From Pardosa pseudoannulata (lineage: Eukaryota > Arthropoda > Arachnida > Araneae > Lycosidae), in the NCBI GenBank assembly GCA_032207245.1, contig CM063505.1, positions 169,395,390-169,459,389 of the forward strand: a stretch of 64,000 bases of DNA. Direction: 5' to 3'. Positions 1 to 11,439 of this stretch are shown piece after piece; within the stretch, counting starts at the first letter, position 1; every line of letters begins with the position of its first letter. The position numbers and the translations under genes were made by a program. Under the pieces are notes generated by a model, which was given only the letters and a program-made list of their open reading frames with translations, did not search any database and was not told the DNA's origin.

Positions 1-2450
1 ACTCTAATAAATGCATTTATTTATCTTCATACTCCTCTAAAGTCTTCGGATACCATGAATGCAGTTTAGAATCACATTGAGTTTATTTAGTCAAACCGTG
101 TGGTTATGCATAAAAAACAAATACGCAAGCGAACAAACTTCTTAATTTTCAAAGATATATCACTTAAACTCTAGATATTTATTAGACCGTGAAATAGATT
201 CCTACACTTTTATGAAAAGAATTTGTTGTTAATACCGGTGATAAAATTTTCATTGCAACAAAAAATAATCGATGATTAAATTTAAAATTATCACATATGT
301 ACCTAATCTATTATTTAAGTCAAATATAAAAGAAAATTATTGACGTAATATTTAAGTTCAGTGATAAAACGTATGAAAATAATGCAGACGATATTTAAAT
401 AATTTAAAATAAGAAATGATTAAATGAGAGGGTTAAAGGAATGAAGTCATAATGCTAAAAAATGTTATTTTTACCTATTGTGTGATAAACTTAATAGCCT
501 TCTATTAACCAGGGAAAATAGGGCTTGATATAATGGCATTAACGCTCGAAAAGGGGGGAACGGGGGATTTCCAACGTTTTAAAGATTCGTTTTAAATTTT
601 GTTAACCCTAACTCATCAAGAATCCAGTATGGATGCTCCTATCCATTCCAGATCCAACGCTTCATAAATTCGAGGACAGATGGACAGATAACTTAGGCTA
701 TTATTATATAGGGGATTTAATTACTCCCAAAATCGCAACATAAAATACAGAGCTATCAAAATAAGTTGAATCAAATTATTAATTAGTTATTTGAAAAAAA
801 TTGTAAAAAAAAATTAATTTTTTAAAAATCATGTTTGTAGATTCTTCATAGAATCTGTTGAAATTAAGCATTAAACTAAATCTTAAACACAACGCAAAAC
901 AAATAAAACAATTTTTGTGTACTACCCAAATAAAATAGTTTAAGACTGCAGCCATCAAAATAAAAACCTTAGAGCTATACCATAATTTATAACATATTTT
1001 TCAATATACGTTCGATATGAATGTATGAATGATAAAACTATTTTAAAGCACTAAAAATATTAAAAAGTATTTAAGCATTTATTTAAGTTTCAATCACATT
1101 TTGATATAAATAAACCATTTCAAAATTTTTTAAAATGTACCACTGTTAGAAAAAGAGTGTTACAAAATAAAGCAAATTGTTTCCATATAGGGTTAATTCC
1201 TTCCTCATAATCTAGTTCCATGACATCTTCCACAACATCTCTTATTACCTGACAGTATCCTAGTACCTCTTCTCATCGTGTTCTTCTATAAATTAGGTTC
1301 CTGTTTCATTTTTGGAATTGTATCATTATCTCATTTAATTCCTGGTTTTTCTAATATAATTATGTAACTGCTCATGGATCTCAACATAAAATAAAAAGAC
1401 GTCAAAATAAATTGAATCAAATTAATTAGTTATTTGTAAAAATTTTAAATAAAATATTTAACTTTTAAAATTTTATGTTTGTAGATTATTCATAGAATCT
1501 GTTGAAATTAAGCATCTTAACAGAACGGAAATCTTAAACACAACACAAACCAAATAAAACCCTTTTTATGTACCACCAAAACAAAATAGCTTAAGATTGC
1601 AGCTATTAAAATAAAAACCTTGGGAGAACTACACAACAATCTACAATGTATTTTTCAATAAACGTTGGGTATGAATCCCTTATATAATAATAGCCTAAGT
1701 TATCTGTCCTCCAATTTATGAAGCGGTTGGACCTGGAATGGATAGAGGCATCCATTCAAAGCGAATAAAGTTTATCTTCTCCTAAACTATCTATCCGATT
1801 CTAAAATAAATTTGTATAAATATGCTTCATATCACAGCAAAAAGTACTGTCGTCTTTAAAACGTTCGAAATCCAACCCTTCCCTTTTTTTCGAGAGTTTA
1901 ATGTCATTATTTCAAGCCCTATTTTCCCCGGTTAAGAGCAGGCGATTAAATTTATCCATTTATCACTTAATAAAGAGGTAAAAATAACAATCTTTTCTAG
2001 CATTCTGACGTCATTCCTTTAAACATCTCATTTAATCATTTCATACTTTAAACTATTTAAATATCGTCTACACTATTTTAATATCTTTTATCACTGAACT
2101 TAGATATTACGTAAATGATTTTCTTTTATATTTGGCTTAAATAATAGATTAGGTACATACGTGATAATTTTAAATTTAATCATCGATTATTTTTTGTTGC
2201 AATGAAACTTTTACCACCATTATTAACAATAAATTCTTTTCATATGTCTAGGAGTCTATTTCGCGGACTAATAAATATCTAACTTTTAATTTATATATAT
2301 TTGGAAATTAAGAAGTTTGTACTTTTGTGTGTTTGTTTATTATGCGTAACCACACGGTTTGACTAAATGAATTCAATGTGATTCTAAACTGCATTACAGG
2401 ATCGGGAGACTCTAGAGGAGTATGACGATAAATAAATTATTGAGAGTGAA
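1..2450. repeat. Large inverted repeat (fold-back element), arms about 0.7 kb
   Basis: Bases about 1-720 and about 1680-2450 are reverse complements of each other with scattered mismatches. Shared landmarks are the stretch reading CAGTTTAGAATCACATTGA near 62, whose complement lies near 2375, and the block around 490-720 matched at 1680-1935. The roughly 960-bp spacer contains a direct repeat of about 300 bp (about 740-1030 and 1385-1680). A third, solo copy of the arm lies at about 7990-8410 in the orientation of the right arm. No coding potential is seen. The arrangement fits a fold-back type DNA transposon or an inverted pair of insertions. The left arm may continue outside the window, so the terminus is unknown. 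Confidence 0.75.
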
Positions 2451-3390
2451 CCAGATAGTTCTCAGCCAAAAAACAAACCATTTTTTACCTGCCTCATTGG
2501 GTACTTAACAGTTCTGGAATATTAAAAATTTTATTAATCCCATCATATGATGGGCTATATGCTAGTGTATGAATAATAAAATTACTTTGAAGCATTAAAA
2601 AACAATAAAAAGTATTTAAGCATATATTTACTGTCGTTCATCCAAAAACCAACGATATATGTAATAAAAATTATGTTTTTCTCCCCAAATATAAAAAAGA
2701 AAAGTGCTTATTAATATATCTTTTATAATGATGTTTTTATTTTTTTATAAAGCCGGATAAATGAAAACCCTTTTAAAAGAATATCATGTGCTTCTCTCTT
2801 GAATATTTTTTTTTTATCCTTGTACAGATACTATGTAATTTTCTGTCAATTGTTCCTTCACAACCAGATTTATAGATCACGGAAATAACCTCTCTTTACT
2901 TGGGATAAAACTTGTTACAGCAGCAAGGAAGTTAATAATTTAAAAATATTTATCTTTCACGACTTCATAAAAAAGGCCATTATATATTTATGACACATTG
3001 CACAGGAAGCTTACCACTTTTGATTATCAGTTTCATGTATAGTGAGACCTTATTTCCTTTAAATGGAAATTTTTTTCTACGTTTTTCTTACTATAAAAAT
3101 TAATCTACAAATCTTTTCATTATGGTTTCTTTTATAAATATTTCACTTATTAAAATATTTAGCTTTATTGATAGGTGATTTAAATTTGTTCTTATCATAG
3201 TACTTTATAGTTTAAAATTTTAAAACCCATATACCACAATCATTTTAACTCTGAGTGAAACTTATTTTCTAAGTGTATTTTACAAAACAATTTTCAAACT
3301 ATGGCTCCATTCAGAGTAGGAAGAGAAATTTTTTTCTAAACAATCTTCTGTAAGAGTTTTTTAATTGCAGTTCATTTACATTATTATATC
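2450..3390. other. AT-rich non-coding stretch
   Basis: No open reading frame of note, no recognisable domain and no clear repeat structure is seen here. It separates the large inverted repeat from the 197-bp tandem array. Confidence 0.5.
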
Positions 3391-4378
3391 ACATCTTCAT
3401 TGATACAGAAAATCAACTTTGCATATGTAAAAATACATTGAATTCATACTTATAATTTTAGTGTTTTTTTACTCATATAATCAATTGTTAATTAAAGTTA
3501 ATACTTCACTAGGAATAGAAATCACATAAACTTTAATATTTCACAGTTACAGAAACATCTGAATATTTGAGATAAAATATTTTAGGTACATCTTCATTGA
3601 TACAGAAAATCAACTTTGCATATGTAAAAATACATTGAATTTATACTTATTTTAGTGCCTTTTTACTCATATAATCAATTATTAATTAAAGTTAATACTT
3701 CACTAGGAATAGAAATCACATAAACTTTAATATTTCACAGTTACAGAAACATCTGAATATTTGAGATAAAAATATTTTCAGGTACATCTTCATTGATACA
3801 GAAAATCAACTTTGCATATGTAAAAATACATTGAATTTATGCTTATAATTTTAGTGTTTTTTTACTCATATAACCAATTGTTAATTAAAGTTGATATTTC
3901 ACTTGGATTAGGAATCATATAAAATTTAATCTTTCACAGTTACAGAAACATCTGAATATTTGAGATAAAAATATTTCAGGTACATCTTCATTAATACAGA
4001 AAATCAATTTTGCGTATGTAAAAATACATTAAATTTATACTTATTATCTCAGTGCTTTTTACTCATATAATCAATTATTAATTAAAGTTAATACTTCACT
4101 AGGAATAGGAATCACATAAACTTTAATCTTTCACAGTTACAGAAACATCTGAATATTTGAGATAAAAATATTTGAGGTACATCTTCATTAATACAGAAAA
4201 TCAACTTTGCGTATGTAAAAATACATTGAATTTATACTTATTATTTTAGTCCTTTTTACCTCATATAATCCATTATTAATTAAAGTTGATATTTCACTAG
4301 GATTAGGAATCATATAACTTTTAATCTTCCACAGTTGCAGCAACAACTGAATATTTGAGATACAAATATTTCAGGTAC
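3391..4378. repeat. Tandem array, five copies of a ~197-bp monomer
   Basis: The phrase ACATCTTCATTGATACAG recurs at 3391, 3588, 3784, 3982 and 4179 (the last two with one change), giving periods of 197, 196, 198 and 197 bp. The array runs out near 4377. Within each monomer the order is constant: a CATATGTAAAAATACATT block, a TCACTAGGA block, then CAGTTACAGAAACATCTGAATATTTGAG split over two lines. Monomer length resembles satellite DNA, but only five copies are present. Confidence 0.9.
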
Positions 4379-4582
4379 AATTAAAAACATTTTTCGTGCT
4401 CTTTTATGTTCAATCAATGATAAATATTTATTAAAGTCTTTACATGTATCTTTCCCATAGTTTCATATCCATTTTTTGAGTTAAATAATTACCATGTTTT
4501 ACATACAATTTTTTTTTTGGGGGGGGAGAGGAGGCTTTTTCAAGCATATGATGAAAACATCTAAATCTAAAACCTTCTTTTA

Positions 4583-4931
4583 CAGTCGTGGTAGATCAGT
4601 CGGCAAAAGCAACGATCTTTTAAACTGGAGGGTTGCAGGTTTGAGGCTCGAGCAGGCATAAGATTGGTTGTGTTTGTTAATTGTGGCTAAGTACATAAAA
4701 TAGGTTCGTGGTCACAACGTCCTCCAAGATCTCAAGCCATACCTGTGAGGTTAACAGACAAACCTGAGGCTTTTTTGCTTGGCCCCTGCTTCTGAATTAC
4801 TAGGTTCCACTTGAGCTAAGATGTTCTTTCACCCTAGCGGTGCTCGTCAAACAGAAGGCTAAACCACTTTGCCTTAATTCGTGTGCCTTTGGCCCACGTG
4901 CTTGGCTCGTTGAAGTGACATTTGCAAAAAC
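4583..4931 (+). mobile_element. tRNA-derived SINE, plus strand
   Basis: An internal RNA polymerase III promoter is visible: A box TGGTAGATCAGTCGG at 4589-4603 and B box-like GGTTTGAGGCT at 4638-4648. The body carries on for about 280 bp. Near-identical flanks AACCTTCTTTTA (4571-4582) and AAACTTCTTTTA (4932-4943) look like a target-site duplication with one mismatch. It differs in sequence from the other SINE family of the window. Confidence 0.75.
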
Positions 4932-4944
4932 AAACTTCTTTTAA

Positions 4945-6690
4945 ATTTTAATTAGATGTACATAAGGAGACAGGGTGCAACAAATGTGTTCTAAATAACA
5001 ACTTTTTAATCTTATCAAATTATCATTCTATCATTTCTAGCCATGCGTGTAAAACTGTTAACTCTTATCCGCACCACTGCAAAATTTATTTAAGTAAATG
5101 ATTTCATTTATAAAGACATTTTTAACAAAGACTAAATGAATGTATTTTTCTCATGTTTGATTTTTTTCCTATTCCATGAAAGATATAACTTTTTTTTTAC
5201 CTCTATCGGTTCTTATGACTTTCACTAGCTTGATAACACAGTTTAAAGTTTTAAACAACTTAATATATCTAATAACATTTAAAATATTTTAAGGTTAGTA
5301 TAAGGTTGGTGGCGACATGATTTACTTGTTACGTACAATTCAATCCATTATTATTTAACATCTTTTTCTCCTTAGCAATTGCGCCATTTTTCTGCTGTTA
5401 AGCTATTCTCTTGTTATCAGCAACGGCGTTATTTCTTTTTTATGTCACATGCTAAATAATTTCATTTTTGTCTTAATTCTCTTTAAATTATCTCTAGAAA
5501 AATTTATGGAATTTTCCATTAGCTTAGAGCAAGGATACATCACCATGTATACCACTTTTAGCTCTTTAGTTATATTCCTTAAAATTATGGAAAAAAAACT
5601 AAGTAAAATAAACTATTCATCTAGGGAAAATGACACGATTTATTTCAGAAATTAGATTTGCTGCTAGTATAATTTAAAATTAATTTAACTTTAAATATTA
5701 CCTTCATTTGAGAGAACTTCAATTATTCAAACTAAAGGCTGAGCGAAGAGGATAGTTTTAGATAAAAGTGTTAAACTTTTATTTATATTTTTTGTAATAT
5801 GTAGAATTGAAATAGGCATGGTATTAACAATATTTTGCTTAATTTTTTAAATACTGTTATACGCAGCCACCTATCAAATTTCATTCTATTTCACTGTAAT
5901 ATCAGTAAAACTATTGCGAAATATAATTAATATTTGTGAAAGTTCATGCATAAATTTTTGTAAAAGTCTTTCACAGAACTAAAAAAAAATTATTTTGATT
6001 CAAAATATTGCAATTGAAAAAGTTACATTTTAATTTCCTGAAAATACTTTAAATTGGATACTAAAATACGAAACAGCTACATTGTTAACTGCAATTCTTA
6101 AAATAAAATAAAATTTTTAAAGGGTACCATTTTGCATAAACTGTTGTTAAGTGGATATTGTACATTCATATATACAAAATTTTAGCATTATGTGACCATT
6201 AGTTCTGAAGATATCGTGCGTGAAAAGTAATTTCTCATTCTAAGAACAATATTCTTTTTAACTTACATAAAAAACTTTTTTTTTTAAATTCTTCTCTTTA
6301 TTCTACGTTAGCATTGTTTAAACTTTGTATATTTCTCCCTTAAAAAGTAATCTTTATTAATAATAAATTAAATCTGTCTCAAAATCCATTCTTCTTTGCT
6401 TATTCAAAAAACATCTCCCCCTAAAACAATTGTCATCGTATGATTATCACAGAAAAGATCAATAAACATGGGTTTATCTTCAGTGCAAAAATGTAAAATC
6501 AGTGGTAGAATTATCAGTTAAATTCAAATAAGATAATATTCAATGTATTGTGTTTATTCAGATAAATATTGATTAAAACTAAAAATTTGATTACAGATTT
6601 GAACAAGATAAAACTTTTATCACAGTAAAATTAAGGAAATGCGGTCTGAAGTATTTTAGCAAATATACGTTGATGCAATAAAATTTATTA
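4945..6690. other. AT-rich non-coding stretch
   Basis: Only short open frames occur, such as one of 68 codons at 5449-5655 with low-complexity, Leu/Ile/Phe-rich content and no homology I recognise. Nothing else can be supported. Confidence 0.5.
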
Positions 6691-7175
6691 GATAACCCGA
6701 CAGACGTTGTCCTGCTTTAACGCTGTTAATACAAAAATTGTAAAATGTTTTTAAATAAATTATAAATTGGGCCGTTTTGATGGAAAAGTAAAGAAAAAAA
6801 TATTTTAAAAATACTTAACGCCACCACGTGTACAGTCATCACAAACGTAATTAGGTTAAGTTAAAATTCCCACATCGCTTGTACGGGGAATCGACCCTGG
6901 GACATCTCATACTGAAGACAGTTGCGCCGACTACTGCGCCACAGATGCGTTGGCGGTGAAGGGTTTTAAATGGCATTATAATAATCTTAATAAACGCAAA
7001 ACTTTGGATTTTTAATTAAAAAAAACATTTTCTATCGGATCAAATTGTCAATCTAAACCATTCTCGAATCAACTTAATTAGATACACAAAATTTCATCAA
7101 AATCAGTCCAGCCGTTTAGGAAGAGTTCTGTTACAAACACATGGATAGAAGAATTTTATATATAAAGATTTATAA
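6690..7175. mobile_element. Retroposon remnant with a tRNA-like head and a non-LTR-type tail
   Basis: On the minus strand, near 6950-6860, there are A box-like TGGCGCAGTAGTCGG and B box-like GGGTCGATTCC motifs of a tRNA-derived head. On the plus strand, near 7090-7170, the stretch ATCAAAATCAGTCCAGCCG followed by TTTTATATATAAAGAT resembles the 3' tail of many arthropod non-LTR retroposons. Both pieces are in one block, so it may be a composite or two adjacent insertions. Confidence 0.55.
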
Positions 7176-7339
7176 TATATTGTGACGACTTCAGTGTTCT
7201 TGAGTGAGAAGTATCGTGAAAAAGGATCACAGTCACAATAGAATAGGAAAATCAATTTAAGTTTTTCTGGAGTAAATAACGGGTACAGTATGTACAGTAT
7301 GTACAAAGGAATTCTTATTCTCCCAAAACACGTCGAAAA

Positions 7340-8750
7340 GCAGAGGATTTTTGTTGGCACTGAATTACCACGACGATCACAGTCGAAAAAAAAGAAAGAT
7401 TAAATAATCTCACAAATCGGGGAAGCTCTTCCAGGGTGCAATGCAAACCCAATCTATCCCCCGTTCGGTATCCGAGACCCTGCCGTTCCTTATGTGAGCG
7501 GACTTTACGAGTCTCCCGAACACAATCACTAAAAGGTGGTTCCGGTGAAATATCGAGGAAACCTCCACGAGGTCAAAGCACTTCCGTAAAAAATCTCGAA
7601 AAAGCCCCGAGTCGAAAATTTCTAGGCTTTTTATACCTGGGGGTCAGTTACGGTCCCGCCAACCGTTTGTTGGTCAGTTACGATTCCAATTACCTGAGAA
7701 CTCCAGCTAAGGTTACAGCTAGTTTTTTTTTAGTTGAATTGTCATTCGCTGGCTGTCCCGATTCTGGAATCTCGCTGCAATTCTCTGAGCTCATTACCCC
7801 CAACCGATCCGGGGCTTGACGCCTATTCAACGGAACTGTCAAAAACGCAGACACGGCTTCGCCACGCTATTGTCGACTGGGTCGAATCAAAAGGCTCCCG
7901 ATCAGCTGATTTTGTCCGTTAGTTCTGGGCAAAGGGGGTCACACCATAAATTGAAATTAATAGCAATTTTACCTCTATGGGAGCTTATAATGCCTATCAA
8001 AAAGCATAACCCCCTATATAATATTAGTATAAGTTATCTGTCCGTCTGTCCTCCAATGTATGAAGCGGTTGTACCTGGAATGGATAGAGGCATCCATATT
8101 GGATTCTTGATGAGTTTGGGTTAGCAACTTTCAAATCCACCCCTTTCCCCTTTTGAAACGTTTAATGCTAGTATTTCAAGCCCTATTTTCCCCGGTTAAG
8201 AGCAGGCAATTAAATTTATCAATTTACCACATAATAAATTGGTAAAAATAACATTTTTTTTTCTAGCAATATAACGTCATTCCTTTAACCATCTCATTTA
8301 ATTATTTCTTATTTTAAATTATTTAAATAATGTTTGCATTATTTTCATACGTTTTATTACTGAACTTAGACATTACGTAAATAATGTTCTTTTATATTTC
8401 TTTTAATAATTATATTTTATATTAAAATTCTAGGCTATTTATACCTGGGGGTCAGTTACAGTCCCGTCAACCATTTTTTGGTCAGTTACCGTTTGGGAAC
8501 TCCAGCTAAGGTTACAGCTAGTTTTTTAGCTGAATTTTCATTCGTAGTCTGTCCCGATTGTGGCTTCTCCAAGCAATCCTCCGGGGGTCATTACCAGCAA
8601 CCGATCAGGGTGTAACACCTATTGAACTGAACTGTCACCATCCCAGACACTCTGTCTCCACGCTATTGTATCTGGTCGGAACAGGAGGCTTCAAATCAGC
8701 TGATTTCGGTCGTTATTTCTGGACAAGGGGGGTTTTCACAATATGATAGT
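7340..8750. mobile_element. GC-richer mobile-element patch with ~325-bp direct repeats
   Basis: Two related segments, about 7621-7945 and about 8429-8745, start with TCTAGGCT(T/A)TTTATACC and share GGGGGTCAGTTAC and AACTCCAGCTAAGGTTACAG. They are direct repeats 808 bp apart. Between them lies a solo copy of the arm found in the 1-2450 inverted repeat. Base composition is clearly GC-richer than the surroundings. Several overlapping open frames of 60-127 codons occur here but look like chance frames in repeat DNA. The family is not recognised. Confidence 0.6.
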
Positions 8751-10400
8751 CCGCAATGAAATATTAAAATATTAAAGGTATTTTAAATTTTAAAGTTGTT
8801 TGAAAATAGGCTAATTTAAATATTATTTGTAAGTATGTATCAAATGATCTTTCCAGAATATTCTAATTATAACAAAGATCATGTGAGTATATTAATCAAA
8901 ATCTGCTAAGACATGTTGCGGGAACAACATAATAAAGCTTGTCTTATTCAGAGGCCGCTTTTTTTCGTTATCCTTATTTTTTCAAAAATGAATTTTGTAT
9001 TATTAATACTTATTTTTCGTGTTCCTATTCTTTTTAAGAAGGTGCAGAGTGCATTTATTAAAAAGTGTAGTTCAAGTGGAAGAGCACTTTTTATTCAGCA
9101 AAAAAGCCTTTTCTGTACGCCATATTGAAAGTATTTGTCAGTAAAGCCTATATTAAGTGTATAAAGGTATCATGCTAAATTGGTAATTAAGTTTCACATA
9201 AAATTATTTCGCTGCTGAAATAATATAATTAAAATTATAATTATAATCTGAAAAAAACACATTTCTTTCAGTAAGATGAATTTTCGTTGTACTGAATTAC
9301 ATAACCTATAACTTAACTAAATGAAAAGATATGGAGTGCAAAGTAAATGTTTTCGGAAAAGGGCAGGGTGTTTAGGCTCTTAAAAAAGAGGGAAGGGTGC
9401 TTAGGCTCTTATAAAAAGAGGGCAGGGTACTTAAGCACTTAATAAAAAGGGCAAGGCACAGTTCTCTGTTAAAACGTACAAAAAAAAAAAAAAAAACAGT
9501 ATTCATTTTAAATTTACGACATTCAAATTACTACCCGTAAAATTTTCGAAATTTATACGAAAAAAAAATATAGTTGTTATACACCCGTAATCCTATAAGG
9601 TGATTGGACTTGATTCTGTATTAAACAAGTTCTCTTCGTTATATAAAAGTCGAGTATTTTTGCTTGTACAAACTGAAGAAACCTCGAAGCAAAATTTTCA
9701 ATTACAGATTATTCAACATGAAATTGGAAAATTTATATTTTCTACAAATAATATGAAACTCAATATCTACTTTTAATTTGAAGATAGTAATTTTCTGATC
9801 TAAAAATATTGGAACTGAAAGCTGATAGAGTAATTTCAAAAAGAAGTTTCTAGATTATTTGTGAAAAATAAGTTTATTGCTCTTGGTAGGAGAAGTTTGG
9901 TCTTATTAAGATAGAAAATATAATCAAGAAAATTGTAGTCAAAAATGAAAACGCCATCAGTTAAATCCTATTTTAGTGGTAGCCCTATTGGCTTTTTATG
10001 GCGATGATTTGAGAGGGTAACCAAAAGGGTGACGTCATTTTGGAAAGTTCAAATATCTAATTTGTACTCCTCTTGATATGTTTTGAAAGAATATGAAGGG
10101 GTATCAGGACTTAGTACCCTTGTTAGCTGCTTTTGGCAACGATTTGAGGATAACCAGTATAATGTCAAAGTTCTGGCTAGAGATGAAATTCTCAAGTTGT
10201 ACAACCTCTTGTTATGGTTTAACAATCAACAAAATTTCATGAAATTAATAGAAATTGTTTAAAAGATGTAATAAGTCCAAATTATAAAATCTGAAGCCAA
10301 CATCACATGGATTCGTTGTACGCCTGTTAAATTATACATATTTTAATTACACTTTATTTAAACTTTATAGCATTTGAATGTGTATAAGATCTTTTTATTT
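8750..10400. other. Non-coding stretch with a small minisatellite
   Basis: No gene is seen. At about 9355-9455 there are three to four degenerate units of about 31 bp built on GGGCAGGGTGCTTAGGCTCTT. At about 9975-10210 there is a weak two-copy duplication (GGC-GATGATTTGAG / GGCAACGATTTGAG). Confidence 0.6.
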
Positions 10401-10408
10401 AAATATAT

Positions 10409-11310
10409 TGTTACGAACTTTAAAGCTGGGTTCGGGAATTAAATGGACTTTTTTGGACTACAGCACGAAAACAATTATTTATTAGCATTCAGTTGGAAAA
10501 TACAACACACCGTGCGTACTCTGTGAACCGAGAGATCCACTCAACGACTGCCTCCGTTTTCAGTGACTCAGTGAAAGTGGTGCACAGAACTTCCTGGACC
10601 TAGCCCTTTAGTTCTGAGCTACATGGGAGATTACACAAAACAACTAATGATTATGATTTGGCTACGACATGGGCAAGAGAATAAAAAAGGGCAATGGTTG
10701 CTTGAGTTTTGGCGAAGAAAAAGTAAAGTCAAAAATAGCATAACAATTAAGTAAAAGCTTAAAGTTCACAAGGATACTACAGGTTCAAACTAGTCTGAAC
10801 TTGAGTTAGAGTTTAATAAACCTAGTTACTTAGTTACCCAGTAACTTAACATGATAAGGTGACAAGTTAATGAATTTAGTATTTTTTTTTCCAAATGAAG
10901 AGATTGATAAAAAAGGAGATAGCAGAGCTACAGGATCACGAAAAAGATACACTCAAAGCAGCGTTCGAGAAGATAACTATGAGATCCAAATGGGGTAGCT
11001 CAGAGCCAATAGAATTTAAGAGAATCGACCAATGGCAATCTTAGAAGTTGACCCACCAAAGTGTGGCCGCAGCACTAGCTGCTGGGGATGGCCTCCGTTT
11101 TGGGACTCAGTCTGCCTTATATAGGCCCGAAGAAACTGTTGGAATGTTCCAGAAACCAGAACCGGAAGTTGTAAAGTATCTCCCCACTTGGCAACATTTG
11201 GCGAAATTGGCGATATTTGACAATGAACTTGGCGACAAAAATAAGTTGGCAAAACTGTCGCCAACGAGCCGGTATCTCGCCAATTTGGATACCCATAGAG
11301 TGCCATGTTA
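10409..11310 (-). mobile_element. Probable solo LTR of an LTR retrotransposon
   Basis: Read on the minus strand, the segment begins near TGGCACTCTATGG and ends with AAGTTCGTAACA, a TG...CA layout common for LTRs. It holds a TATA motif CCTATATAAGGC at 11125-11114 and then AATAAA at 10483-10478, in the order expected for U3, R and U5. No internal gag or pol region is adjacent, hence solo LTR. The 5' boundary is approximate. Confidence 0.4.
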
Positions 11311-11439
11311 AATTTAAGGTTCACTAATAAATTCGAAACAATATAAAATTCTTTCTTTATGAGCATGTATGTATGTATATGTGTATGTTCACTATGCTAA
11401 GTGGCTGGATCAAACGTCACAAAAATCAAGGTTCAAGGA

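Noticed and set aside
3391..4378. CRISPR-like array
   Set aside because: Repeats are 197 bp, contiguous and without spacers; eukaryotic satellite-like DNA.
7436..8124. Overlapping open frames of 62-127 codons as genes
   Set aside because: They lie in a repeated mobile-element patch, in several frames at once, and the frame is not kept in the second repeat copy.
7621..8745. Pair of LTRs with a short internal region
   Set aside because: The ends are not TG...CA, no primer-binding site is seen, and the interior is a copy of an unrelated fold-back arm.
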